Part shown: positions 17,689-26,586 of the stretch, piece after piece
Layout of the letters: the number at the start of each line of letters is the position of its first letter
Position numbering within the stretch: the first letter of the stretch is position 1
Origin: Parvularcula sp038749595
GTDB taxonomy: Bacteria > Pseudomonadota > Alphaproteobacteria > Caulobacterales > Parvularculaceae
Assembly: GCA_038749595.1 (NCBI GenBank)
Contig: JBCDHW010000011.1
Location: 1 to 64,000, forward strand
Reading direction: 5' to 3'
DNA: 64,000 nt
The notes under the pieces: generated by a model
What the model was told of the DNA's origin: nothing
What the model saw: the letters and a program-made list of their open reading frames with translations, nothing else
The model's database searches: none
Translations under genes and position numbers: made by a program

Positions 17689-19332
17689 ATGTCTTTGACC
17701 CAGCCCTCTGTTCGCGTTCAGAATTGGCTCAAGAACACAGCCGCGCGCGCCGAGGCGATGTCGGATGTGAAGGTCTGGGCTTTGGCAGCCCTCATCGGCG
17801 TTGGCACAGCTTACGGCGTGCTCGCGTTCACCATTGCGATCGAGTTCATTACCGACTGGTCTTATGGCGCGCCCAGCGAGATGTTGGCGACCGGCGCCCG
17901 CAAGCTTGAGCCCCTGCGCGCCTTTATCGTCCCCGTCGTAGGCGGCGTGTTGGTGGGGTGCCTCCTGTTTCTCAGCCGGAAGATGGGCTTTATCGGCGAA
18001 ATCCGCTGCCAAGGCGTGGCCGAAGTCATTGAGGCCCGCGCGCGCCCGCCGGGCGCCATCTCGATGCGCAGTGGACTGATCAACACCGCCGTTTGCGCCA
18101 CAGCGCTCGGCACAGGCTCGAGCGCAGGACGCGAGGGCCCCGCCGTGCTCCTCGGCGGCGCGATCTCGGTCTTCCTGTCAAAAACGTTTGATCTTTCGGC
18201 AAAGGACAGCCGAACCCTCCTGGGCTGCGCAGCCGCGGCGGCAGTCTCCGCAGCGTTCAACGCGCCGATCGCTGGCGTCTTATTCGCCCTCGAGGTGGTG
18301 TTGTCGAACTATGCGTTGTCGATTTTTTCGCCGATCGCCATCAGCTCGATCGTCGCCACGCTGATCACCCGCTATCACCTCGGCGACCTGCACCGGTTCG
18401 TCATGCCAGAGTATGGCGGCGCTTCGCCGTTTGATTTGTTTCTCGGCGGCGCCAGCGGCATTGTGGCTGGGCTCGTCGCCGTCAGCTTTTTGATCGTCGC
18501 GGGCTGGGGGCGAACCACGGCGCGGCTGGCCATCTCGCGGGTCCATATCCCGCCGGCTGCCATGCCCGTGGTTGCGGGCGTGGGGATGGGCACCATCGGA
18601 ATCTTCCTCCCTGAATTGCTCGGCTACGGGTACCAGGCGACCACAGCAGCGCTCGCTGGCAATTACACAATCGGCCTGTTGCTGATCCTCCTTGTGGGGA
18701 AGGTTTTTACGTGCGTCCTCTGCCTCTCCTGCCGGTTCGGCACGGGGGTCTTCTCTGGAGGGATTTACCTTGGCGCGATGGCAGGGGCGGCCTACGGCAT
18801 CCTGATGAACGACGCGTTCGGAACGTTTGTCGCGTCGCCAACCTTTTTCGCTATCGTTGGGATGGGCGCCGTCTCAGGCGCAATCATCGGTGCACCGATC
18901 TCGACCACGTTGATTATCTTCGAGCTCACAGGCGACTACACCATGACCGCGGCTCTGATGATCGCCGTCGGCATCGCGTCTGTCATCACCCAGGTGTTCT
19001 TCGGCACCTCATGGTTCCACTACCAACTCAACCAGCGCGGCTACGACCTCTCGGAAGGCCCCCAGGGGGTAATCCTGCAAACCATCCGTGTGCGCGATGT
19101 CATGCGGCCTGTGCCGGAAACGGCCGCTCCGCTGGAGGAGACGGCCGACCGGTTGTTCGCGACCCAGTCGCTTGGCGAAGCGCTGGCTGAAATGGGGCGC
19201 CTGGGCCTTGACGCGATGCCGGTCACGGCAGGCAGAGGCGAGAACAAGCTCCTTGGCACGGTCACTCAAATCCGCGCGCTCAGGGCCTACAACAAGGCCC
19301 TCGTGGACAGCCACATCGAGCACCACCGCTGA
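17689..19332 (+). CDS. ClC-family chloride transporter with CBS
   Basis: A 547-residue ClC-type chloride channel or exchanger. The anion-selectivity motif GREGP (about residue 145) carries the gating glutamate, and roughly a dozen hydrophobic helices follow. The C-terminal stretch (IRVRDVMRPVPE, then an ETADRLFATQSLGEALAEM region) is CBS-like. At the position of the internal proton glutamate of the E. coli exchanger (LFIIEEM) this protein has LFALEVV, i.e. Val, as in channels. The ATG at 17689 is used; the frame is open 18 bases further up. It is divergent from cpoB. Confidence 0.9.
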   Translation: MSLTQPSVRVQNWLKNTAARAEAMSDVKVWALAALIGVGTAYGVLAFTIAIEFITDWSYGAPSEMLATGARKLEPLRAFIVPVVGGVLVGCLLFLSRKMGFIGEIRCQGVAEVIEARARPPGAISMRSGLINTAVCATALGTGSSAGREGPAVLLGGAISVFLSKTFDLSAKDSRTLLGCAAAAAVSAAFNAPIAGVLFALEVVLSNYALSIFSPIAISSIVATLITRYHLGDLHRFVMPEYGGASPFDLFLGGASGIVAGLVAVSFLIVAGWGRTTARLAISRVHIPPAAMPVVAGVGMGTIGIFLPELLGYGYQATTAALAGNYTIGLLLILLVGKVFTCVLCLSCRFGTGVFSGGIYLGAMAGAAYGILMNDAFGTFVASPTFFAIVGMGAVSGAIIGAPISTTLIIFELTGDYTMTAALMIAVGIASVITQVFFGTSWFHYQLNQRGYDLSEGPQGVILQTIRVRDVMRPVPETAAPLEETADRLFATQSLGEALAEMGRLGLDAMPVTAGRGENKLLGTVTQIRALRAYNKALVDSHIEHHR

Positions 19333-19420
19333 TGCCGCACCCGGCGTGACAGCTGCAATCACCTTAAGTTAACGCCGGTTCCGATAGTTCAACGGTCGGA
19401 GCGCCGTCATTGGGAGGAGC

Positions 19421-21823
19421 ATGGCCGAACCGCCCGCACAGGAGCCGTGGGATGCGATCGTTGTCGGCGCCGGAATGGGCGGCGCAGCAGCGGGCTATGG
19501 GCTTGCGCGCCTCGGTGCCAAGGTTCTGATCCTCGAGCGCGGGATGAACACCCACCGGGCAGGTTCAGGCAAAGCGGCGAAGGGCGACGGCGCCCAAGTG
19601 CGCATGGCCCAAGGCTGGTGGCCCTATAAGGTCGCCGTCGACGTCGATAAAATCCGTGAAGAGCGCTTTTTGCCGCTGGGATCCGGCGCAGGCGGATCAT
19701 CGATTTTCTACGGCGCAGCCATCGAACGCCTCGACGCCCGCGACTTTGAACCAAGACGACACCACAAAGGCGGCGACGACAGCTTACTGCCCGAGGCTTG
19801 GCCATTCGGCTATGATGCGCTTGAGCCATACTATGGCTTTGTCGAGCGTCAATTCTCCGTATGCGGCACACCTGATCCCTTGCGACCGGCAAGTGAGGGG
19901 CAGTTCGTTCGTCCGCCCCCTGAACTGAGTGCCCGCGATGCCAACCTCAAGGCTGACCTCGAAGCTGTTGGCCTGCATCCCTACCGCGTCCACACCGCGG
20001 TCCGCCACCTGCCGCGCTGCCAGGAGTGCATCGGACGGCTGTGCCGGATGGATTGTAAGATCGATGCGGACAACGGCTTCTTACAACAGGCGCTTGAGCA
20101 CGGCGCGCATTACCAAGGGCTCGCCGAGGTCGAAGAAATCCTAACGGCTGATGGCAAGGCCATCGGTGTACGGTACAACCACGATGGCCGCCCAGATGTG
20201 GCCCACGCAAAGAAAATCATCCTCGCGGGCGGCGCGCTTCTCAGCCCTCTTTTGCTGATGCAGTCCGGCAACGGAGGTTTAGCCAACAGTTCAGGCCTCG
20301 TAGGCCAGTGCCTGATGTTCCACATCGGCAACCAGTTCGCTGTCTGGCCGAAGAAACAGGCCGACGACACCGGTCCGCGCAAGAGCCTCGCGTTCAACGA
20401 CTTCTACGCCCACGACGGCGCCAAATTCGGCAGTGTCCAAACCGTCGGCCCCGCGGCCGATCGGGCCATCATCCACACCTACCTGAAAACGCAGCTGTTT
20501 CCGCAGCGGATTGTTAACGGCATCCCTTTCTTTGGAAAGGCGCTGGGGATCGCAGCGATCATCGGGTCAAAGCTCTTCGGCAAAGCCCAGATCATGACCG
20601 CGATCCTTGAAGATCTTCCGTATCGGGAGAACCGGATCGTTCCCGACTCCGACGAGCCGTCAGGCTTTCGCATCGATTACACGGTTCGCGACGAGCTGCG
20701 CAGCAGAACATTCCGTATGCGCAAGATGATCCAGAAAACGCTGCGGCGGAATCTGGTCATCCTTATCGACCGCGGTGTGCGGATGAATTTCGGGCACCCA
20801 AGCGGAACGCTTCGCGCTGGAGACGACCCGCACACCAGCGTGGTGGATGCCCATTGCAAAACCCACGACATCGACGACCTTTACGTCGTCGACGCTTCGG
20901 TGATGCCGTCGAGTGGCGGGGTCAATCCCAGCGCGACGATCGCCGCCAATGCCTTGCGCGTTGCCGATCACATCCACAATCAGCTCTACCCGGACAGAGA
21001 AACGTCGATCCTTTCCTTCGAGCCTGACGGTCCAGGCGTCCACGACGATCAGGCGTCCACGGAGGAACCGCGCAAGATCACCGGCCCAGAAGGCCTGGTG
21101 GTGATGATCACGGGCGCCGGGTCGGGTCTCGGCCTGGCCCTCGCCGAAGGCTTCCTCAATGACGGCGCAACGGTCGCAGCCATCGGGCGATCCGAAGACA
21201 AACTGAAACGCGCGCTGGAGGGACACGATCCCGCCCGCGTGACTCTGCATACCGCCGATGTCTCGGATCCCGATGCTGTTCAAGGCCTGGTCGACGATGT
21301 GATGGCCCGCCACGGGCGCATCGATGTGCTGATCAACAACGCCGCTGTCTACCGCCGGGCGAGCGTGCATGAAGAAGACCCGCGGGTTTGGTGGGACGCC
21401 ATGGCGACCAACCTGCTCGGCCCCTTCGCTCTCAGCTCCGCGGTCCTTCCGATCATGGAGAAGCAGCGCTCGGGCCGCATCGTCATGGTCGGCAGCAACG
21501 CCGACAAGGCGACGCTCCCCGGGAGCTCCTCTTACTCAGTCTCCAAGGGCGCGCTGCATACGCTCACCCGCGCCCTGGCCGGTGAGGTCAACCGCGACAA
21601 GTACCCGGAGATCTCAATCTTCGAGCTCGTCCCCGGCCCGATGCAGACGCGGATGGGAAGCGCTAAAGGCCGCCGCCCCGCGGACAATTATGAGAAATTC
21701 AAAGAGGCGATCCTCGCACGCCCCGGGAAAACCCATGGGACGTCAGGAGGCGGCCAACAAAAGGCCGCTAAGCGCGGAAATCCGATCAAGCGCGCAGCAA
21801 AAAAGCTTCTCGGCCGCGGCTAG
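19421..21823 (+). CDS. GMC oxidoreductase-SDR fusion
   Basis: An 800-residue two-enzyme fusion. Residues 1 to about 535 are a GMC-type flavoprotein: FAD-binding VVGAGMGGAAAG near residue 15, a cysteine cluster (C200, C203, C208, C212) and the C-terminal GHPSGTLRAGDDP and GGVNPSATIAANA with the catalytic His and Asn. After a short acidic linker, residues 555-760 form a short-chain dehydrogenase: TGAGSGLG at 564-571, NNAA, and the YSVSK catalytic pair Y705/K709. The tail is basic. GGGAGGAG precedes the ATG. No frameshift separates the halves. Sugar or alcohol oxidation followed by NAD(P)-dependent chemistry is a guess. Confidence 0.9.
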   Translation: MAEPPAQEPWDAIVVGAGMGGAAAGYGLARLGAKVLILERGMNTHRAGSGKAAKGDGAQVRMAQGWWPYKVAVDVDKIREERFLPLGSGAGGSSIFYGAAIERLDARDFEPRRHHKGGDDSLLPEAWPFGYDALEPYYGFVERQFSVCGTPDPLRPASEGQFVRPPPELSARDANLKADLEAVGLHPYRVHTAVRHLPRCQECIGRLCRMDCKIDADNGFLQQALEHGAHYQGLAEVEEILTADGKAIGVRYNHDGRPDVAHAKKIILAGGALLSPLLLMQSGNGGLANSSGLVGQCLMFHIGNQFAVWPKKQADDTGPRKSLAFNDFYAHDGAKFGSVQTVGPAADRAIIHTYLKTQLFPQRIVNGIPFFGKALGIAAIIGSKLFGKAQIMTAILEDLPYRENRIVPDSDEPSGFRIDYTVRDELRSRTFRMRKMIQKTLRRNLVILIDRGVRMNFGHPSGTLRAGDDPHTSVVDAHCKTHDIDDLYVVDASVMPSSGGVNPSATIAANALRVADHIHNQLYPDRETSILSFEPDGPGVHDDQASTEEPRKITGPEGLVVMITGAGSGLGLALAEGFLNDGATVAAIGRSEDKLKRALEGHDPARVTLHTADVSDPDAVQGLVDDVMARHGRIDVLINNAAVYRRASVHEEDPRVWWDAMATNLLGPFALSSAVLPIMEKQRSGRIVMVGSNADKATLPGSSSYSVSKGALHTLTRALAGEVNRDKYPEISIFELVPGPMQTRMGSAKGRRPADNYEKFKEAILARPGKTHGTSGGGQQKAAKRGNPIKRAAKKLLGRG

Positions 21824-21868
21824 GGCAATAGCTTTGCAGTGCAGCACTGGCCGGGTTATCCTGAGGCC

Positions 21869-22534
21869 ATGACGCAAAAACCTCCCTTCAAAGTTCAGGT
21901 CGTGCCGGTCACGCCGTTTCAGCAGAATTGCTCCATCGTTCGCGCCTCAAACGGCGCGGCTGCGGTGATCGATCCCGGCGGCGAGGTCGATAAGTTGATG
22001 GCCGCAGTCGAGGCTATGGATGCGAAGATTGAGAAGATTTGGCTGACCCATGGCCATCTGGACCACGCCTCGGGCGCCATGGAGCTGAAGAAGCGAACAG
22101 GCGCGATCATCGAAGGGGCGCACAAAGAAGAAGTCTTCTGGATGTCCCAAATTGCCGAGCAGTCCAAGCGCTTCGGCGCGGGAGGCGAAGGCGAAAACGT
22201 TGTCCCCGACCGCTGGCTCGATGAGGGAGACCAGGTCGAGATCGGCGGCGTCACCTTCGACGTCTATTTCACCCCCGGCCACACGCCTGGACACATCATC
22301 TTCCACCAGAAGGAGGCGAAGCTCGCATTTGTTGGGGACGTCCTCTTCAAAGGCTCCATCGGCCGAACCGATTTTCCCCGGGGCGACCATGCAACGCTGA
22401 TCCAGTCGATTCGCTCAAAGCTCTGGCCGCTCGGCAGCGACACGCACTTCATCCCAGGCCACGGGCCAATGAGCACCTTTGGCGCCGAACGCGGCAGCAA
22501 CCCTTTCGTTAGTGACGCAGTGCTAGCTGGCTAA
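21869..22534 (+). CDS. MBL-fold hydrolase, glyoxalase II-like
   Basis: A 221-residue metallo-beta-lactamase-fold hydrolase of the YcbL/glyoxalase II-like group, probably acting on a thioester such as S-lactoylglutathione. The metal ligands are visible as THGHLDHA (HxHxDH, about residue 57), then GHTPGH, a GDVLF aspartate and a C-terminal PGHGP histidine. The ATG at 21869 follows GAGG; an upstream start at 21839 is less likely. It stands 45 bp after the fusion oxidoreductase gene in the same direction. Confidence 0.92.
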   Translation: MTQKPPFKVQVVPVTPFQQNCSIVRASNGAAAVIDPGGEVDKLMAAVEAMDAKIEKIWLTHGHLDHASGAMELKKRTGAIIEGAHKEEVFWMSQIAEQSKRFGAGGEGENVVPDRWLDEGDQVEIGGVTFDVYFTPGHTPGHIIFHQKEAKLAFVGDVLFKGSIGRTDFPRGDHATLIQSIRSKLWPLGSDTHFIPGHGPMSTFGAERGSNPFVSDAVLAG

Positions 22535-22555
22535 CGTCAGCGAGGGAGAGCGCGC

Positions 22556-23425
22556 GTGATCCGCGATTACGTCGTCATTATTGGCTCGATGAAGAGCGGC
22601 AGCACGACCCTGTTCGCGCAGCTCGACGCACACGCCCACGTCGTTGGCGCCCGACCGAAAGAGCCCGGTTTCTTCGCCTTTGAAGAAGTCCACGCGATGG
22701 GTTGGGATTGGTACGAGGGGCTCTTCGCTTGGCAGGAGGGCACGAGCCGTTACGCGCTGGACGGCAGCACCGACTACACGAAAGCGCCCTTCACCTGCGG
22801 CGTGATCGATCGGTTCAAAGCGGCTGAAGCAGAAGGCCGGCGGTTCAAGTTCCTCTACATCATGCGCCACCCCGTCGAGCGGCTGGTGAGCCATGCCCGT
22901 CATGTGGCGCTGAAGCAAAAAGAGGTCGGCCAGTTCATTTCACCGCGGAAGGATCACGGCCTCGACGCGGGGCTGTCCCCAGTGAACCTCGCGTGCTCCG
23001 ACTATGCTGGACAGCTTGAGCACTATCGCCCGTGGTTCGAGCGCGGTGACCTGCACTTGCTCACGCTCGAGCAACTGGTCGCCGACGGATCCGGGACAAT
23101 GCGCCAGATCGGCGCCTTTCTCGGCCTTGATGACCTCAATTTCACAGCAGAGCGAGAGCGCGAGAATGCTATGAACGCGCGGACCCGCGCGAACCCGCTG
23201 TGGGAGCAAATGAGCCAAGTGGGGGGCCTTAAGAAAGTAGCCACCACCATCGTTCCGGCGGGCGCGCGGGAGAAATTGAAGCAATCGATGCGGAAACCGG
23301 TTGAGATCCCGGGTCGCTTTGAGCTTCACGAGAGCGAGCGCGGCGAGCTAAATGCGCGCTTCTCGGAGCAGGCCCAGCTGTTGCAAGACAATTTTGGGTT
23401 CGATCCGAAGTGGGATTTTAGCTGA
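22556..23425 (+). CDS. PAPS-dependent sulfotransferase
   Basis: A 289-residue sulfotransferase that would transfer sulfate from PAPS to a carbohydrate or other acceptor. The 5'-phosphosulfate-binding loop is IIGSMKSGSTTL at residues 8-19, and the 3'-phosphate-binding segment is YIMRHPVERLVSHAR (about residues 100-115). The GTG start at 22556 follows GGGAGAG. It heads a run with the O-antigen-ligase-like and flippase genes, so modification of a surface polysaccharide is likely. The acceptor is not known. Confidence 0.9.
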   Translation: MIRDYVVIIGSMKSGSTTLFAQLDAHAHVVGARPKEPGFFAFEEVHAMGWDWYEGLFAWQEGTSRYALDGSTDYTKAPFTCGVIDRFKAAEAEGRRFKFLYIMRHPVERLVSHARHVALKQKEVGQFISPRKDHGLDAGLSPVNLACSDYAGQLEHYRPWFERGDLHLLTLEQLVADGSGTMRQIGAFLGLDDLNFTAERERENAMNARTRANPLWEQMSQVGGLKKVATTIVPAGAREKLKQSMRKPVEIPGRFELHESERGELNARFSEQAQLLQDNFGFDPKWDFS

Positions 23426-23536
23426 AACGCCGCAGCGATGGGGTCTACACGTCTTGAGGACTTCTTCGTCATTGCGCGTTAGGAATTTGGAATCGGTCAC
23501 GGGTTTGGCCGCGTTGGTTTGGAGAGGTCCGCTGCC

Positions 23537-25063
23537 ATGATGGCCAGTCTTGCGGGTTTTATGTACGCGTGCATCGGCTGCGCCATTGCCGTCGGACTCT
23601 TGCTCTTTGTCTTCCGCGATATGTTCAGTCGCTCCGAGGTCTTTGGCCTTGCGACACTGTTCATCTTCGCGTCTGCGGCCTTCTTCATCTCGCCTAATGC
23701 GTTGGTCTTCTTTGCGTTTTTGACGGTCATCATTTTGGCCTCGGCGCAGCGGATCGACCCGATGGTGTTGGCGTTGTTCTTGATGGTGACCTTGCCCGCG
23801 CCCGGCCTGCCGTTCTTGCCGCTGCCAGGTGTCAACTACCTGATTAACTTAACTGTTCCGCTGCTCCTCGGGATCCTGCTTCTGACGCCAGCCTTTTTCC
23901 GGCGCGGCGGTGGTCACCTGAAAGGCGCGGGGACTGTGGATGCTCTGGTGCTGGCAATCGTCGTCGGGATCTTCTTCCTCGACTTCCGAAACACAACGTT
24001 CACCAATGACCTCCGCACCGGAGTCCAGAATCTCCTGACTCTCGGCGTCGCTTACTTCGCCTTCAGCCGTGTGATCCGAACCCGAGAAGCGCTTGAGCAA
24101 GTCGTCCGTGGCTTCGTGATCGCGATGCTCATCGCGGGCTGCGTCGGGATCATCTGCCAGGTGATTTATTGGAACATGTATTCCTACAAAGTCGCGAAGC
24201 TCTTCGACGCCGGAATCGAAGCGAAATCGCGGGGAACGCTGCTTCGGGTCACGTCGACCTTCGGCTACGCCTACATCAATTACGGCCTCGTTCTCATGTG
24301 CGCGACGTTGGCGGCGGTACCCTGGGCTCTGCGTTTGAAAAGCCGCCTTTTCCAGGCCGGGTTCATCGTGCTGATGATTTTCGCAGTGTTCATGACCGCC
24401 TCGCGGGGGCCGTTCTTGGCGGGGATCGTTGGCGCTTTCATCTTGATACTCGCCCTCCGCAACAGCTTTAGCCGGCTGTTCATCGCGGGCATGGTTGTCG
24501 TTGCCGTCGGCATCGCCGCCAGTTTCACTGAGACGGGACAGGGCATCATCGCCTACCTCCCGTTCATCGGCGAGCAAGACACGGAGGACTACCGCGTCCG
24601 CCTCACCCAAGTCAGCTGGCCAGTGGTCATGGATAAACCCCTGACAGGTGATCCATTCTTCCGTGAACGGCCAGAAATGCAGACCCTGATCCAGGGTGAA
24701 GGCATCATCGACGTCGTGAACAGCTACCTGAGCAAGGCGCTGAGCTATGGGTTGCCGATCGCTGGTCTATTCGCGGCGGCGCACATTCTCGCTGGGTTCC
24801 TCGCATTCAGAACAGCCCGCAGAGTTGACCCAGACGACGGCTGGTGGCGCCTTCTTGGCGCGTCGTTGGCGGGTGCGATGGCCTGTTATGCGAGCGGCAT
24901 CGCCACGACATCGCTCCGCTATCAAACCGAAGAGATCGGCTTCATCCTGATCGGCCTCTGCGTTGCCTACACGCGGATCAGCTGGGCCTACGGCTATGCC
25001 AAATCAAAGCGTGCCCAGCGCGCCGACGCGGTCCCCGTTTACGGCAACCAAGAGTACGCGTAG
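23537..25063 (+). CDS. O-antigen ligase/polymerase-like protein
   Basis: A 508-residue multi-pass membrane protein with about twelve hydrophobic segments and a periplasmic loop before residue 390, as in Wzy polymerases and WaaL ligases. The FMTASRGPFLAGIVGAF segment (near residue 285) is the typical conserved arginine-containing motif. The ATG at 23537 has GGAGAGG nine bases upstream; a TTG at 23519 overlaps the ribosome site. The neighbours are a sulfotransferase and a flippase. Whether it polymerises or ligates the chain cannot be told from sequence. Confidence 0.85.
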   Translation: MMASLAGFMYACIGCAIAVGLLLFVFRDMFSRSEVFGLATLFIFASAAFFISPNALVFFAFLTVIILASAQRIDPMVLALFLMVTLPAPGLPFLPLPGVNYLINLTVPLLLGILLLTPAFFRRGGGHLKGAGTVDALVLAIVVGIFFLDFRNTTFTNDLRTGVQNLLTLGVAYFAFSRVIRTREALEQVVRGFVIAMLIAGCVGIICQVIYWNMYSYKVAKLFDAGIEAKSRGTLLRVTSTFGYAYINYGLVLMCATLAAVPWALRLKSRLFQAGFIVLMIFAVFMTASRGPFLAGIVGAFILILALRNSFSRLFIAGMVVVAVGIAASFTETGQGIIAYLPFIGEQDTEDYRVRLTQVSWPVVMDKPLTGDPFFRERPEMQTLIQGEGIIDVVNSYLSKALSYGLPIAGLFAAAHILAGFLAFRTARRVDPDDGWWRLLGASLAGAMACYASGIATTSLRYQTEEIGFILIGLCVAYTRISWAYGYAKSKRAQRADAVPVYGNQEYA

Positions 25064-25114
25064 CGCAGCAACACTTGGCCGCGTTTTGGCTTCCGAACCC
25101 CAGCAGTCGTCAGC

Positions 25115-26503
25115 ATGAGCAACACCGTTCCAGCGTTTTTCACCCGTCAGATGGCTCGCTTCATGGGCCAGGACGCGATCGCGAAATTGCTGAAAAACTC
25201 AGCCCAGGCCAGCGCCTGGGTCGGGATGAGCCTCGCGGCGCGGGCGGTCATTCGGCTGGCATCGAACTTCATCATGGCGCGGCTCTTGATGCCGGAAGCC
25301 TTCGGCCTCGTCGCCGTCGCGTTCAGCATCCAGTTCCTGCTCTCCACCTTCACCGATATCGGCCTCAACGGCAGCGTCGTTCGGTCGGATCGCGGCAATG
25401 ACCCGGCGTTCTTGCGAACGGTCTGGGTCACCCAAGTCGCCCGCAACGTAATGATGGCGGTGGTCATCTGGGTGATCGCGGCCGTGCTCGCGGTCAACCA
25501 TGACAAGGTCCCCGAAGAGAGCATCTGGGCCCTCGATATCGCCCCAGCCTTCATCGCCGTTGCCGCGATCCAAGCGATCGTGACGGCCTTTGAGTCGCCC
25601 AGCATCATGTTCGCCCAGCGCAACCTGGACATGAAGCGCTTGGTGGTCATGGAGATCGTCACCCGCTTCTCCGCCATCCCAATGATGGTGGTTGCCGCTA
25701 TGATGGGCGCCGGTGCATGGGCGCTTCTCGTCGGATCGATCGGCTCGATGTTACTGCGCACCCTGGGCTCGCACTATTGGCTCCGCGGCCCGGCTATGGC
25801 GTTTGAGTTCAACCGCGACTGCTTCAACGAGATCTTCAATTTCGGAAAATGGCTCGTGATCGCAGGGATCGCCGGCTTCGTCATCGGTCGCGGTGACCAG
25901 CTCATCTTCGGCTCGGTCTTCGACGCGCGGACATTCTCGCTTTACATGATTGCCGGGGTTTGGATCAAAGTCCTCAACGACTCGGTGCGCGGCATCATCT
26001 TCAAGATCTGCTTCCCCGCAATCGCGCAGTGCCGTCGGCGCGATCCCAAGTCCGTCCCGCGGGTCTATAAGCGGTTCCGCCTGTTGGCCGACGCCTTCGC
26101 CATGGGATCCTTCCTCGTCATGGTCGTCGGCGCGGATCTCCTGTTCACGCTCTTCTACAAAGACGCGTTTGAACCCGCCAAGGAGTTCGTCCCGTTCATC
26201 GCGTTCCTGCTGTTGTCCTCGCCGCTGATCATGATCAACGCGGTGATCCTCACAGGCGGCGACAGCCAAGCGTTTATGTATGTGCGGGTCGTCGGAGCCG
26301 TCGCCTTAGCGATCGGTGTCCCGCTCATTTATCAGACCCTTGGCATGATGCCCGCGGTGTTGGCGTTTAGCCTCAGTTGGTTGGTCAACCTGCCGGTATC
26401 TCTCTGGGCGTTGAGCAAGCAGATCAAGATCGACTGGTGGACCGAGAGCCGGATCCTGATCTTCGGTGCTTTGGCGGCCGTTGCGCTTTTCACATTCGGG
26501 TAG
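25115..26503 (+). CDS. Polysaccharide flippase, Wzx/MOP type
   Basis: A 462-residue polysaccharide exporter of the MOP superfamily, expected to flip lipid-linked repeat units across the inner membrane. About twelve to fourteen membrane segments are visible, with the N-terminal GMSLAARAVIRLASNFIMAR and LMPEAFGLVAVAF typical of the family. It follows the O-antigen-ligase-like gene by 51 bp. A glycosyltransferase set is absent here, so the rest of the pathway must be elsewhere or be minimal. Confidence 0.88.
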   Translation: MSNTVPAFFTRQMARFMGQDAIAKLLKNSAQASAWVGMSLAARAVIRLASNFIMARLLMPEAFGLVAVAFSIQFLLSTFTDIGLNGSVVRSDRGNDPAFLRTVWVTQVARNVMMAVVIWVIAAVLAVNHDKVPEESIWALDIAPAFIAVAAIQAIVTAFESPSIMFAQRNLDMKRLVVMEIVTRFSAIPMMVVAAMMGAGAWALLVGSIGSMLLRTLGSHYWLRGPAMAFEFNRDCFNEIFNFGKWLVIAGIAGFVIGRGDQLIFGSVFDARTFSLYMIAGVWIKVLNDSVRGIIFKICFPAIAQCRRRDPKSVPRVYKRFRLLADAFAMGSFLVMVVGADLLFTLFYKDAFEPAKEFVPFIAFLLLSSPLIMINAVILTGGDSQAFMYVRVVGAVALAIGVPLIYQTLGMMPAVLAFSLSWLVNLPVSLWALSKQIKIDWWTESRILIFGALAAVALFTFG

Positions 26504-26586
26504 CCGAGCGCATTCAGGCGTTGATTTGCGCGGCGCACGTGATTAACGGCTCAGCCGTTTGACCACGCGCCAGCCGGAGCCGCCCC

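Noticed and set aside
19362..19375. CtrA site upstream of the fusion oxidoreductase (TTAAGTTAAC)
   Set aside because: The two half sites are one base apart rather than seven, so it does not fit the CtrA box.
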